Assembly: GCA_963805255.1 (NCBI GenBank)
Contig: CAWDTK010000019.1
Location: 372,001 to 436,000 of the forward strand
Direction: 5' to 3'
DNA: 64,000 nt
DNA from: Bog-532 sp963805255
GTDB lineage: Bacteria; Actinomycetota; Actinomycetes; Streptosporangiales; Streptosporangiaceae
This document shows, one piece after another, positions 38,973 to 48,051 of the stretch. Position 1 is the first letter of the stretch; each line of letters starts with the position of its first letter. The position numbers and the translations under genes were made by a program. The notes beneath the pieces are model-generated. The model was given only the letters and a program-made list of their open reading frames with translations, did not search any database and had not been told where the DNA came from.

Positions 38973-39929
38973 ATGCGCTACAGGTCGCTTGGATCGTCCG
39001 GACTGCAGGTATCCGTCGTCGGGCTCGGCTGTAACAACTTCGGCCGCCGGCTCGGCGTCGACGGCACCCGTGCGGTGGTTGACGCGGCCATCGACGTCGG
39101 TATCACGCTGTTCGACACGGCCGACATCTACGGCGGGGACGGCGCGTCGGAGACCCTCCTCGGCGAGGTCCTGGGGACCCGCCGCGACGAGATCGTGCTC
39201 GCCACCAAATTCGGGCACCGCAAAACCGATATGGGATATGGCCCGGCGGCCGGCGCGAAAGGCGGCCGCGCGTATATTAAGCGCGCCGTGACGGAATCGC
39301 TACGCAGGCTCCAGACCGATTACCTCGACCTGTACCAGATTCATAGCCCCGATCCGGTGACGCCCATCGGCGAGACCATCGCCGCGCTGGACGAACTCGT
39401 CACCGAGGGCACGATCCGCTACGCCGGCCACTCCAATTTCTCCGGCTGGCAGCTCGCCGACGCCGAGCACGTGGCACGCGGCCTGGGCCGCACCCGGTTC
39501 ATCTCGGCACAGAATCACTGGTCGCTGCTGGAGCGGGACACCGAGGCCGAGGTCGTGCCCGCGGCGCGGCATTTCGGGGTGGGCGTGCTGCCGTATTACC
39601 CGCTGGCCAAAGGCCTGCTCACCGGCAAGGTCCGGCGGGGTCAGGAGACTCCCCGCGGTATCCGGCTGGCCGCCCGGCCGGGCTACATCACCGCCGGCAA
39701 GCTCGACCGGGTCGAGGCCCTGATCGGCTGGGCGCAGGCGCAGGGGGCCAGCATCCTGGACGTGGCGATCGGCGGCCTGGCCGCCATCGACGGCTGCTCC
39801 TCGGTGATCGCCGGGGCGATGAGCCCGGAGCAGGTGAAGGCGAACGCGGTGGCCGGCGACTGGGTTCCCGCCGCCGGGCAGCTGGCCGAACTGGACGGTA
39901 TTGTCCCGCCGCCGAAGCAGGATTACTGA
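38973..39929 (+). CDS. Aldo/keto reductase
   Basis: NADPH-dependent reductase of 318 residues from ATG 38973. The catalytic tetrad is visible as Asp in FDTADIYGG, the Tyr three residues on, Lys in LATKFG and His in YQIHSPD. MRYRSLGSSGLQVSVVGLGCNNFG is the usual start and GHSNFSGWQL the mid-barrel motif. It resembles the YghZ/Kvbeta-like group; the substrate is unknown. Confidence 0.92.
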   Translation: MRYRSLGSSGLQVSVVGLGCNNFGRRLGVDGTRAVVDAAIDVGITLFDTADIYGGDGASETLLGEVLGTRRDEIVLATKFGHRKTDMGYGPAAGAKGGRAYIKRAVTESLRRLQTDYLDLYQIHSPDPVTPIGETIAALDELVTEGTIRYAGHSNFSGWQLADAEHVARGLGRTRFISAQNHWSLLERDTEAEVVPAARHFGVGVLPYYPLAKGLLTGKVRRGQETPRGIRLAARPGYITAGKLDRVEALIGWAQAQGASILDVAIGGLAAIDGCSSVIAGAMSPEQVKANAVAGDWVPAAGQLAELDGIVPPPKQDY

Positions 39930-39965
39930 CCGGCCACGCTCCGGCCCGGCGGGCGAGCCCGAACC

Positions 39966-40847
39966 TTAGCGGGCCGCCTTGGCTGTGTTGTACAGGGCGC
40001 CGACGTTGCGGCCGAACACCGCCGCGTAGGAGACCGCTGGGTCGTCGCCGCCTTGCTGGTAGCCGCCGATGACCCCCATCACGGTGCCCTGCCCGGTCGT
40101 CTGGTTCACCCGGACGAGGAACGGGCCGCCGCTTGTGCCGTTCGGGTATCCGCCGCAGTCGAATTCCAGCTGCGCCGGGGTGAACGCCTTGGTCCAGTTC
40201 TGGCAGATCACCGGCTCGCTGGCGCCGTTCGGATAGCCCACGACCCGCGTCCGCTCTACCGGGGGCAGGCCGATGCCGAGCTGTTCCGCGCCGGTGACGT
40301 CCTCGATCGGGGTACTCGTCTCGTTGTGCCGCACCTGCAGGAAGGCGATGTCGTCATCCTGGCTGGCCTCGCTGTCCCAGGCCTGGTCGGTGAACATCCG
40401 CGAGACGTACCAGATGCCGTAGGGAGCCTTGCCGGCCGCGTATCCCGGCACGAACGCGATCGTGCCCGGCGCGCCGGTGACGCAGTGCGCCGCGGTGATG
40501 AGCAGGTTCCCGCGTGGGCTGTTCACCACGCTGGCCGTGCAGAAATGTGTCCCGAGCTGGCCGCCGCTGGTCGTGAACAGCGCGCCGACGGCCGGGGTGC
40601 CGCCAGACGGCTTCCCGGTGTGCGCCGAGGCTGAACCGAGCCCGACGACGTCCGCGATGCGCGTGGCTAGGGTGCCGGCGCCGCCGTCGGCGGGGGTGGC
40701 CAAGACGATGGCCAGGACGGCGAGCACCGTGGTGCTGAGGAAGCGAGCGGACGGCCTGGGCAGCCAGCGGAACCACTGGAACACCAGCGGCCCGGCCGAT
40801 GGCCCTGGCTCCTGCGGCTCCCCGGTCTCCCGGCTCTCCGGACGCAT
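39966..40847 (-). CDS. Secreted trypsin-like serine protease
   Basis: 293 residues from ATG 40847 (GGGGAGG ahead). A basic N-terminus and one hydrophobic segment (FLSTTVLAVLAIVLATPADGG) form a signal peptide or anchor. The S1-type triad is His in LLITAAHCV, Asp in DDDIAFLQV and Ser in GGYPNGTSGGPF. It resembles V8/glutamyl-endopeptidase-like bacterial proteases. It has no obvious operon partner. Confidence 0.9.
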   Translation of the reverse strand: MRPESRETGEPQEPGPSAGPLVFQWFRWLPRPSARFLSTTVLAVLAIVLATPADGGAGTLATRIADVVGLGSASAHTGKPSGGTPAVGALFTTSGGQLGTHFCTASVVNSPRGNLLITAAHCVTGAPGTIAFVPGYAAGKAPYGIWYVSRMFTDQAWDSEASQDDDIAFLQVRHNETSTPIEDVTGAEQLGIGLPPVERTRVVGYPNGASEPVICQNWTKAFTPAQLEFDCGGYPNGTSGGPFLVRVNQTTGQGTVMGVIGGYQQGGDDPAVSYAAVFGRNVGALYNTAKAAR

Positions 40848-41171
40848 GGCCTCCCCCTCCCGGCCCCCGGCCGCTCAGGTTGGTCCCCGCTCGGCCGGCA
40901 TTGATGCTGAATCGTAATGATCTCTATCACCGGAGATCGACCCTAGGATCGGAGATCGACCCTGGGGGTGCCAGGCGTATTGCCTAAGAGATTGCTCAAA
41001 GGTTTCTGGGCACCTACGCCGCGGGCGGCTCACTCTCGAACTCTTCGAGCCGGGCGAACATCCGCGTAATCCGCGCAGGTTAGCGCCATGACCGGCTAGC
41101 ACACAGTAACACCCGCTCACGGCGTGTCACCATGCCGGCCCGCAACTGGAACGTGTCCCCGGGCCGTGCGG
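40848..41171. other. Gene-free interval after the protease gene start
   Basis: 324 bases with no supportable gene. An imperfect direct repeat of CGGAGATCGACCCT(A/G)GG occurs at about 40933-40969, probably in the protease promoter region. Confidence 0.5.
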
Positions 41172-41525
41172 TTACTGGCAGGCCACGTTGCTGAATGAGC
41201 ACTCGGCGGGGGTGGTCGTGGGGCCGGACGCGAAGATCGAGACGACAACCGCGCCGCCGGGGACGATCGAGAGATCGTCGGGGGCCGGGCTCAGGAACAG
41301 GACGTCGCTGGAGCCGGAGATTTCGGCGTTCTGAACGGCCGGCACGGTGCCGTAAGGCAGCGCACCGGCCGATCACGCGCTGCCCGCCGTCCTCATCGCC
41401 GTACAGCAGGTCCACGACCCACTCGCTGCGTCCCTCGATGTACCCAGGGCGGTGGCGAGGCTGGCGGCCGTCGCCCAGTCCGCGGCCGACACCAGCGTGC
41501 GTGGACCTGGGCCCGGAGAACTCAC
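41172..41525 (-). pseudogene. Unidentified gene remnant with two compensating frameshifts
   Basis: Reading from GTG 41525, the protein-like stretch is VSAADWATAASLATAL, then one frame over GYIEGRSEWVVDLLYGDEDG, then back to the first frame LPYGTVPAVQNAEISGSSD continuing to a Cys-containing end at TAA 41172-41174. In a single frame it is broken by TGA. The pieces join into one believable protein, so I read it as a decayed gene or two sequencing errors. The family is not recognised; the Val/Ser-rich end suggests a secreted beta protein. Confidence 0.55.
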
Positions 41526-41615
41526 TGTTCCACGATTCGCGATCTTAGCGAATTGCCTCCGGTGCGAGGATGGGCAGTGTGCAGCCGGGCACTGGACCAG
41601 CCGAGGAGGATACCG

Positions 41616-42593
41616 ATGAAGGCCGCTGTCTACGACGTCACCGGGCCGGCCCGTGACGTGCTGAAGGTCACCGAGGTCGAGCGGCCCGAGCCCGGCCCGG
41701 GCGAGGTCCGGGTCCGGGTCGCGGTGTCTGGTGTCAACCCGACCGACGTGAAGTCCCGGAGCGGGGCGACCCTTCGCCCGATCGACGGTTTCCAGATCCC
41801 GGGCCAGGACGGCGCCGGGGTGATCGACGCGGTGGGCCCCGGGGTGGATCCGGCCCGCGTCGGGCAGCGGGTCTGGCTGTTCCTGGCCGCCACCGCCGGG
41901 CGGAAGTGGGGGACGGCCGCGGGATGGACCGTGCTGCCCGCACGCCAGGCGGTTCCGCTCCCTGACGGCGTGGATATGCAGATGGGCGCGATGCTGGGTG
42001 TCCCGGCCATCACCGCGCACCGCTGCGTGTCCGCGGACGGCCCGGTGGCCGGCCAGACCGTGCTCGTCGCAGGCGGCGCGGGTGCCGTCGGTCATTTCGC
42101 CATCGAACTTGCCAACCGGGCCGGCGCGCGAGTCATCGCCACGGTGAGCGGCCCGCAGAAGGGTGAACTGGCCCGCGCTGCGGGCGCCGACCTGGTGCTG
42201 AACTACCGCGAGCAGGACGTGGCCCGGGAGGTGCGCTCGTTCTGCGGCCGGGTCGGCCGCGTCATCGAGGTAGCGCTGGCGGCGAACCTGGAGACGGACC
42301 TCGCCCTTTCCGGCCCGGAGACCGTGGTCGTCACGTACGCGGCGACGCCCCCGGATCCGGTCCTGCCGGTACGTGCCTGCATGAGCGCCAACGTCACACT
42401 CCGGTTCGTTCTGCTGTACGGGGTCCCGGCGGGGGCGGTGGATCGGGCGGCCGCGGACATCACCGCCGCACTGCGCGCGGGTGACCTGACGCCATTGCCG
42501 GCCCATCGCTTCCCGCTCGACGATATCGCCGCGGCTCATGAGGCCGTCGAGAACGGTGTCACCGGCAAGGTATTGGTCCTACCCGGGGATTAG
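41616..42593 (+). CDS. MDR-family NADPH:quinone oxidoreductase-like protein
   Basis: 325 residues from ATG 41616 with GAGGAGG at 41603-41609. The GroES-like N-terminal half (PGEVRVRVAVSGVNPTDVKSRSG) and the Rossmann half (VLVAGGAGAVGHFAIELA, then RAGARVIATVSG) define a medium-chain dehydrogenase. GQDGAGVI replaces the GHE zinc motif, so it belongs to the zinc-free quinone oxidoreductase/zeta-crystallin group. The substrate is unknown. Confidence 0.9.
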   Translation: MKAAVYDVTGPARDVLKVTEVERPEPGPGEVRVRVAVSGVNPTDVKSRSGATLRPIDGFQIPGQDGAGVIDAVGPGVDPARVGQRVWLFLAATAGRKWGTAAGWTVLPARQAVPLPDGVDMQMGAMLGVPAITAHRCVSADGPVAGQTVLVAGGAGAVGHFAIELANRAGARVIATVSGPQKGELARAAGADLVLNYREQDVAREVRSFCGRVGRVIEVALAANLETDLALSGPETVVVTYAATPPDPVLPVRACMSANVTLRFVLLYGVPAGAVDRAAADITAALRAGDLTPLPAHRFPLDDIAAAHEAVENGVTGKVLVLPGD

Positions 42594-42607
42594 CCGGGCC
42601 CGCCGGA

Positions 42608-42690
42608 TTACCGGGAGCGGTAAATGCCCGAGTCGCGGGTGCCGCCGAAGAAAACCTTTGTGCCCAACCGGTCCTTGCGCCCGGTGCCGC
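42608..42690 (-). pseudogene. 3' fragment of zinc-ribbon membrane protein gene, cut off by an IS
   Basis: Read on the minus strand from the target duplication, this codes for the missing end RKDRLGTK-VFFGGTRDSGIYRSR and stops at TAA 42610-42608. Joining 44957-44794 to 42680-42608, that is removing the IS and one 10-bp copy, gives exactly 79 codons in frame. The 5' part is at 44769-44957. Confidence 0.9.
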
Positions 42691-44803
42691 CAACGCCATT
42701 GACTTAAGGGGTTTGGCCGGTGAACTGGGATGTTACGTGTGCGGCCTGCGTCAGCCCGTGGTGGCGGTGTCCCGCGCTTGTCCGGCGTGTCGCGGGCGTA
42801 GATCGGCTGGAATGAGCGGCGGCTCCTGGTATGAGGACTGATGTCTGAAGTCAGTTCTAGCCCAGGAGCCGTGCATGGAGTTCTACCCGACTTTGCCTGC
42901 TGACGCCAGCCCAGTGGCCGGTGGCATGGATGCTCGCGGCGTGAGGCCGGGGATCGTCGCGGTGCGGCCCGCTGACCTGCGCCGTCCCGGCCGGGGCGGG
43001 GTGTCGGCTTTGCTGCCCGGCCCGGCGGGCCGGCCGGTGACTTCAGGTGAGGATCTGGTGTTCTGCCATCAGGTGACGGTCGCGCCAGCGGTGGTGCGGC
43101 GCAGCGGCGATGTGCAGGCCGGCGGCTGGCTCCCCGGTCACGTCACCCTCGGCCTGCTTGAGGCATACCTGCCGGCTGGGGAGATCGAGGAGCTGGTGGA
43201 GGATTTCGGCTGCGCAGAGGAACGGCAGCGGCTGCTGCCGGCCGCGATGACGGTCCGGCTGCTGGTGGCGATGACCTTGATGCCGGACGCGCCGGTGCCG
43301 GAGGTGACCTTGCGGGTGGCCGGGCTGCTGGCGTGCCTGCCGTGGGCGCGGCCCTGGCACGTGCCGGGTACCGAGGCGGTCACCCGCCGCCTGGACATGA
43401 TCCCCGCGGAGCTGTTCGAGGCGCTGTTCTGGCTGGTCGCCGGGCCGATCGCCGATCCGGGTGCGCCGGGGATGCGGTGGCGGGGGCTGCTGCTATGCGC
43501 CCTGGACGGGTTCCAGGTCCGGGTCCCGGACACCAAGGCGAACCGGAAGTATTTCGGCTCGTCCGGCACCGCGGATAACTCGTCGCCGTTTCCCCAGGTC
43601 CGGGCCGTCATACTCACTGCCGCACGGGCCAAGGCCACCCTCGGCATGGAGTTCGGCCCCTCCTGCGACGGGGAGCAGACCCTGACCCGGCGGCTGGCCA
43701 GATCCCGTCCCGGGATCTTCGCGGCGGGCCGGCTGATCCTGATGGACCGCAATTTCCCGGGATTCGCCCTGATCAAGGCGATCCGCGCCCAGGGCGCGCA
43801 CCTGCTGATGCGGATGAAGTCCGATATCGTCCTGCCGCTGCTCAAGGCACTGCCGGACGGCTCGTATGAGTCCTTCCTGTCCGACGGCGCCGACCGCATC
43901 CCGGTCCGCGTCGTGGAATACGACGTGAAAGTCCCCGGCCCGGGCGGCGCCGGGGACGAGCTGTACGCTCTGGCCACCACGCTGACGGACTGGCAGGCAT
44001 ACCCCGCCGCGGAACTGGCCGCCTGCTACCCGGACCGGTGGGCCGCGGTGGAAACCGTCATCGGCGAGGACAAGTCCGCGATCACCGGCGCGGGCCCCTC
44101 CCGCGGCCCGATCCTGCGCTCGTCGTCCCCGCACCAGGTCACCCAGGAGATGTGGGCCTGGATCACCGCCACCCAGCTGGTCCGCATCCACGGCTGCCAC
44201 GCCATCCAGGCCGGCACGGCCGCCCAGCTCACCGCCGCTCCCGGCAGCGAGCCGAAGGCGCCGGCCACGCCCGCCCGGGTGTCGTTCACGACCGCCCGCC
44301 GCGAGGCCGTCCGCTCGATGACCCAGACCCTGGCGCCCGCGACTGCCCCCGCCTCAGTGCTCGCTGCCGCCGCCGCGCTGGCCAGCTCCCGGATCCTCGC
44401 CGCCCTGCTGCCCGTCCGGCCGCCCCGCCACCGCGAACGGTGCACCAAGGGCCGCCAGCAGTTCCCGTCCTCGCCGGCCACCGGGCGGGTACCCGCCAGC
44501 ACCGGCGAGGCCACCATCACCATCTACCCCGCCGGGCAGATCATCTACGCCGGCGCCCGCACCGCTCCTGCAGCCAGCCCGGCCTCCGGCGACACTTCCT
44601 AACCCGGTCATCCTGCATAAACGACCCGGAAGGAGAAACCCCGTCCCGGCCCGTGGAACCGGCGCCCCCCCCGGAGCGACATCCGGGCTACTGTCATGCC
44701 CACCGCCACAGCAAAACGCCCAGGAAAACCCATACGGGCATACACGGCCGATACAACCCATAGAACACCTAACACCTAAAAGCGATGGCGTTGCCGGTGC
44801 CGC
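42681..44803. mobile_element. IS4-type insertion sequence interrupting a small gene
   Basis: The element is 42691-44793 (2103 bp). Its ends CAACGCCATTGACTTAAGG (42691-42709) and CCTAAAAGCGATGGCGTTG (44775-44793) are inverted repeats matching at 15 of 19. A perfect 10-bp direct repeat CCGGTGCCGC flanks it at 42681-42690 and 44794-44803. Both the terminal CAA(C/T)GCC and the 10-bp duplication are shared with the element at 33117-34696, although the transposases differ. About 185 bases lie between each end and the transposase gene. Confidence 0.93.
42875..44602 (+). CDS. IS4-family DDE transposase
   Basis: 575 residues from ATG 42875. The N-terminal IS4 domain includes LGLLEAYLPAGEIEELVEDFG. 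The catalytic core has Asp in ALDGFQVRVPD, Asp in RLILMDRNFPG and a Y-R-E-K-like region YPDRWAAVETVIGEDK. The C-terminal 150 residues are Ala/Pro/Thr-rich and unlike the 33130-34581 transposase. It appears full length. Confidence 0.92.
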   Translation: MEFYPTLPADASPVAGGMDARGVRPGIVAVRPADLRRPGRGGVSALLPGPAGRPVTSGEDLVFCHQVTVAPAVVRRSGDVQAGGWLPGHVTLGLLEAYLPAGEIEELVEDFGCAEERQRLLPAAMTVRLLVAMTLMPDAPVPEVTLRVAGLLACLPWARPWHVPGTEAVTRRLDMIPAELFEALFWLVAGPIADPGAPGMRWRGLLLCALDGFQVRVPDTKANRKYFGSSGTADNSSPFPQVRAVILTAARAKATLGMEFGPSCDGEQTLTRRLARSRPGIFAAGRLILMDRNFPGFALIKAIRAQGAHLLMRMKSDIVLPLLKALPDGSYESFLSDGADRIPVRVVEYDVKVPGPGGAGDELYALATTLTDWQAYPAAELAACYPDRWAAVETVIGEDKSAITGAGPSRGPILRSSSPHQVTQEMWAWITATQLVRIHGCHAIQAGTAAQLTAAPGSEPKAPATPARVSFTTARREAVRSMTQTLAPATAPASVLAAAAALASSRILAALLPVRPPRHRERCTKGRQQFPSSPATGRVPASTGEATITIYPAGQIIYAGARTAPAASPASGDTS

Positions 44804-44957
44804 CGCACGCGCGGCAGCGGCGATAGCTGTAGGTGTAGACGCTGCCGAAGTGCCGTCCCGTCATCTTGCACACGGGGCAGCGCCGGAGCGGGTGGATTCG
44901 GAGGGACACGAGGTAGCCAGCCCCTGCGATGAGGGCAATGATGATGAGCGCTGTCAT
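44769..44957 (-). pseudogene. Small membrane protein with DnaJ-type zinc ribbon, 5' part, IS-truncated
   Basis: From ATG 44957 (GGGAG ahead): one N-terminal membrane helix (TALIIIALIAGAGYLVSL), then CPVCKMTGRH and CRACGGTG, the two halves of a zinc ribbon. The frame now ends in codons supplied by the IS end (NAIAFRC, stop at 44769-44771). The true C-terminus lies 2.1 kb away at 42608-42690. The restored 78-residue protein matches small proteins I know from Streptomyces. The truncated form keeps all four cysteine pairs and might still fold. Confidence 0.85.
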
Positions 44958-45190
44958 GTTTTGCTCCCACCTGCTTCGCACGCGGTGTACCGGGTCACCT
45001 GCGGCGTCAGCTGAAGGTGGCCGTAAAACGCGCGGGCCGGCACCGCCAAATCGTCCCGTCCGGGTACGCCCCCGTATTATTGATGTAGATACCTTAGACC
45101 CAGGCAATCTAAGATGAGAGTGATTTTAATTAGATAAGCAGGGAGCGATTGTCTCAAATGACGCATTTGCTACCCGTGTTACGCCGCTGC

Positions 45191-45943
45191 CTACCGGTAG
45201 GCGCCGAGGGCGAGCTTGACCGCGAGGGCCAGCCCGGCCAGGGCCACGGCAATCCGCAGTCCCGGAGCGGGTATCCGGCGGACGATTTTCGGCCCGGTCC
45301 ACCCGCCAATCAGGAAACCCGCTGCGAGCGGGACCACGAATGACCACCGGACCGGCGCGAAGATGGCAAAGCCCACCGCGGCGACGAAATTGGCCAGCCC
45401 GCTGACCACGTTCTTGATCGCGTTGAGCCGCGCCAGGGTTTCCTCCACCATGACACCGAGCACGGCGAGCAGCAGCACGCCGCCCCCCGCGCCGAAATAC
45501 CCCACGTAGACCGCCGCCCCGAACAGGGCCGCGTTCAGCAGGACGCTGCGCTCGCCGTCCGGCCGCGCGGACAGGCTCTTGATCCTCGGCTGGATGGCGA
45601 GCAGCACGGATGCGCCGGCGATCAGGAACGGCACCACCAGCTGGAACGTCTGGGCCGGGGCCAGCAGCAGGATCGCCGCGCCCGCCGCGCCGCCCAGCGC
45701 CGTCACCGTGCCGAACCGGCGGATACGCCCGCGCTGGCCAGCCAGCTCCGGCCGCGAGCCGGCCGCCGAGCCCGCGCCGGTCAGCACCAGCGACACCGTG
45801 TTGGTCACGTTCGCCACCAGCGGCGGCAGGCCGAGCGCGAGCAGCACCGGGTAGGACACCAGCGATGCGAGGCTCATCACCGTGCTCACGATCCCGGCCG
45901 CCATGCCAGCGGCCAGCAGCACGAGCGCGTGGGAAATGGTCAT
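45191..45943 (-). CDS. TauE/SafE-family membrane permease
   Basis: 250 residues from ATG 45943 with about eight membrane helices. The two repeats typical of the family are MAAGIVSTVMSLASLVSYPVL and GAAVYVGYFGAGGGVLLLAVLG. TauE/SafE proteins export or import sulfonates, sulfite or other small organic anions. The start has only a weak ribosome site. It reads away from the methyltransferase upstream and may belong to the same transcript. Confidence 0.88.
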   Translation of the reverse strand: MTISHALVLLAAGMAAGIVSTVMSLASLVSYPVLLALGLPPLVANVTNTVSLVLTGAGSAAGSRPELAGQRGRIRRFGTVTALGGAAGAAILLLAPAQTFQLVVPFLIAGASVLLAIQPRIKSLSARPDGERSVLLNAALFGAAVYVGYFGAGGGVLLLAVLGVMVEETLARLNAIKNVVSGLANFVAAVGFAIFAPVRWSFVVPLAAGFLIGGWTGPKIVRRIPAPGLRIAVALAGLALAVKLALGAYR

Positions 45944-45968
45944 ACAGGCCTGAACATGGCGGGCGCGG

Positions 45969-46160
45969 TCACTCCGCTGGCCGTGGCCGCCCGGGGCGCG
46001 CCGCGTCCCAGCGCAGCGGGAGCGCCTCGATCCCGTGGATTCCTTCCACGCCGCCGAGGCGCGCCTCGCCGCCCGGGGCCAGGCCCGGCATCGCAGCCCG
46101 ATGCGAACTCGCCGCCCATGCCGAGGAGTTCCGCCCGCCCAGCCCGATCGTGCTTTGCAT
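45969..46160 (-). pseudogene. Possible cytochrome P450 C-terminal remnant
   Basis: The last part of this 63-codon frame, PGLAPGGEARLGGVEGIHGIEALPLRW, resembles the extreme C-terminus of bacterial P450s (a PGL block followed some 20 residues later by G-x-x-x-LPV-W). No heme Cys loop precedes it. It could be chance similarity. Confidence 0.25.
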
Positions 46161-46167
46161 GGCGGGA

Positions 46168-47022
46168 TCAGCCAGCAGCCGGTCCAGGGCGGCGGGCGGT
46201 GGCGTAGCCGATGACGGACCGGCGGGTCAGGGAACCGTCGCGGTTGCGTATGGCTTCGAGCAGGCCGAACGCGTCGTCGCGGGCGGTGGGCTGCTGGCCT
46301 GGGGGGATGTGCTGCCAGGCGATCCGGGGGGCCTGGGACCAGCTCGCGGCCCACCACTGGCGCGGGCCGGTGTAGTGGGCCTCGGCGGCCGTGGCGGTGG
46401 TGGTGACGGCGGTGCCGCCGGCTGCGGTGAGCATCGCCGCCACGGCCGGGACGCTGCCGAACGGGGGATGGTGCAGCAGGGCCGCGAACCCTTCTGCTCC
46501 CGGCACGTGGGTGTCGACGGCGGCGATGACGGGGGCCCAGCGCGGGTCTTCGGCGATGTTCCAGGAGAACGCGAGCGTCCCGCCCGGCCGCAGCAGGTCC
46601 AGCCAGGCCCGGACCGCGCGGGCGGGATCGGGCAGCAGGAAGATCAGCATGCTCGCGATCACCGCGTCGAAGCGGCCGGCCGCATAGGGGGGCTGGCCGG
46701 CGTCGGCGCGGGCCAGCGTGACGTTGCCCAGGCGGCGCGCCGCGCAGGTGACCGCGGCGCGCTGGAGCATCGGGGCGGACAGGTCGATGCCGGTCACGTG
46801 GCCGGCGGGTCCGGCCGCGCGGGAGGCGGGGATCAGCGCGGCCCCGGCGCCGCAGCCGGCATCCAGCACCCGGTCACCGGGCCTGATCCCGGCCCGTCGC
46901 ACCAGGCGGGTACCGATGGCGGTGAAGAAGGTGGCGCCGTGGGTGTCGTAGCCGGCCGCGGCGGCGTCGAACCCGGTCATCACCTGCCTGGCGAGATCCG
47001 GGATGGGTGCTGTCCGGGGCAT
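46168..47022 (-). CDS. Class I SAM-dependent methyltransferase
   Basis: 284 residues from ATG 47022, overlapping the stop of the binding-protein gene by one base. The SAM motif is VLDAGCGAGAALIPASRAAG; VTGIDLSAPMLQRA and FDAVIASMLIFLLPDPARAV follow in UbiE/COQ5-like order. The small-molecule substrate is unknown. Coupling to a substrate-binding protein is unusual. Confidence 0.9.
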   Translation of the reverse strand: MPRTAPIPDLARQVMTGFDAAAAGYDTHGATFFTAIGTRLVRRAGIRPGDRVLDAGCGAGAALIPASRAAGPAGHVTGIDLSAPMLQRAAVTCAARRLGNVTLARADAGQPPYAAGRFDAVIASMLIFLLPDPARAVRAWLDLLRPGGTLAFSWNIAEDPRWAPVIAAVDTHVPGAEGFAALLHHPPFGSVPAVAAMLTAAGGTAVTTTATAAEAHYTGPRQWWAASWSQAPRIAWQHIPPGQQPTARDDAFGLLEAIRNRDGSLTRRSVIGYATARRPGPAAG

Positions 47023-48011
47023 CAGGTGGTACCGCTGATCATCGGGGCGACGCTGAACGGCTGGGACAGCATGCCGAACTGGTGCATGATGTCGGCGACC
47101 CGCTGGATCGCCACCTGGTTCACCCCGGTCGGGAAGTCACCGGTCACCGCTACGGATGCCACCTGCCGGGTGATGCCGGTATAGCGCTGCAGCGCCTGCT
47201 CGACCGTCGGCCGGCTGGTGTCGGCGACCTGCTGCCCGTGGTTCAGCGCCCGGGTGAACGCCGCCGCCGTCTGCGGGTATTTAGCGACCCAGGCCGTGGT
47301 GGCGACGTAACCAGACACCGGGAAATTCTGGGTGGCGCCCTGGTCGCCGTCCGCGATCGCCTCGGCGTCGTACTTGAGCACCGTTTCGGTCAGGAAGGGT
47401 TCCACCAGCCAGGCCGCGTCGATCCGGCGGGCCGCCAGCGCGGCCCCCATCGCCGGGAACGGGATGGCCACGAACCGCACCGACGACGGCGGGACGCCGT
47501 TTTCGGCCAGCACCGAGGACACGATCAGCGTGGCCACGTTGGCCAGGGCGTTGACGCCGATGATCTTCCCGCGCAGCCCGGCGACGGAGGTGATCGGCGA
47601 GTGCGGCGGGACGACGATCTGCTGCTCGCGCGCGGTGGCGTTGTTTCCCTCGGTCAGGATCCGCAACCTCGCCACGCCTTTGGCCTGCGCGGCGATGAAC
47701 GACACGTAATTGCCGAAGTTGATGTCGAGGCGGCCATTGAGCAGATCGGTCATCACCGCACCGCTGCCCGTGGTCGGCACGATCGTCACGTGCAGCCCCT
47801 CGGCGGCGAAGAACCCCTCCTGCTGCGCGACGTACAGCCCAGCCGCGGTCACCGACTCGATCGCTCCCACCTGCAGACGGGGTTTCTCTACTGATGCCGT
47901 GCTCGCCTGCTGGGCCGCGCATCCCGCGCATGCCAGCGCCGCAAACCCGGCCACCATTACGCGTCGCCGGGGGACGCTGACAGCTGTCTTTTCCGCTGTT
48001 GTGTCGGGCAT
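47022..48011 (-). CDS. NMT1/SsuA-like ABC substrate-binding lipoprotein
   Basis: 329 residues from ATG 48011; ATG 48041 in the preceding repeat copy is possible too, and neither has a good ribosome site. A twin-arginine-like RRRVMVAGFAALACAGC gives a lipoprotein signal. The mature part (VGAIESVTAAGLYVAQQEGFFAAEGLHVTIVPTTG, then LLNGRLDINFGNYVSFIAAQ) is a periplasmic-binding fold of the NMT1/THI5 group that binds aliphatic sulfonates, nitrate or pyrimidine precursors. No permease or ATPase gene is in the window. Confidence 0.88.
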   Translation of the reverse strand: MPDTTAEKTAVSVPRRRVMVAGFAALACAGCAAQQASTASVEKPRLQVGAIESVTAAGLYVAQQEGFFAAEGLHVTIVPTTGSGAVMTDLLNGRLDINFGNYVSFIAAQAKGVARLRILTEGNNATAREQQIVVPPHSPITSVAGLRGKIIGVNALANVATLIVSSVLAENGVPPSSVRFVAIPFPAMGAALAARRIDAAWLVEPFLTETVLKYDAEAIADGDQGATQNFPVSGYVATTAWVAKYPQTAAAFTRALNHGQQVADTSRPTVEQALQRYTGITRQVASVAVTGDFPTGVNQVAIQRVADIMHQFGMLSQPFSVAPMISGTT

Positions 48012-48051
48012 GCGGGAACGATCCGCTGTTGTGTCGGGCATGCGGGAACGA
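47992..48051. repeat. Perfect 30-bp tandem duplication at the binding-protein start
   Basis: Two identical 30-base units (47992-48021, 48022-48051), followed by a decayed third. Each carries an in-frame ATG and codes (minus strand) for RSRMPDTTA(E/D), so the duplication multiplies possible start codons. Confidence 0.95.

Noticed and set aside
45610..47184. Plus-strand frame of 524 codons across the TauE and methyltransferase genes
   Set aside because: Antisense to genes with clear families; Arg/Pro/Gly composition only.
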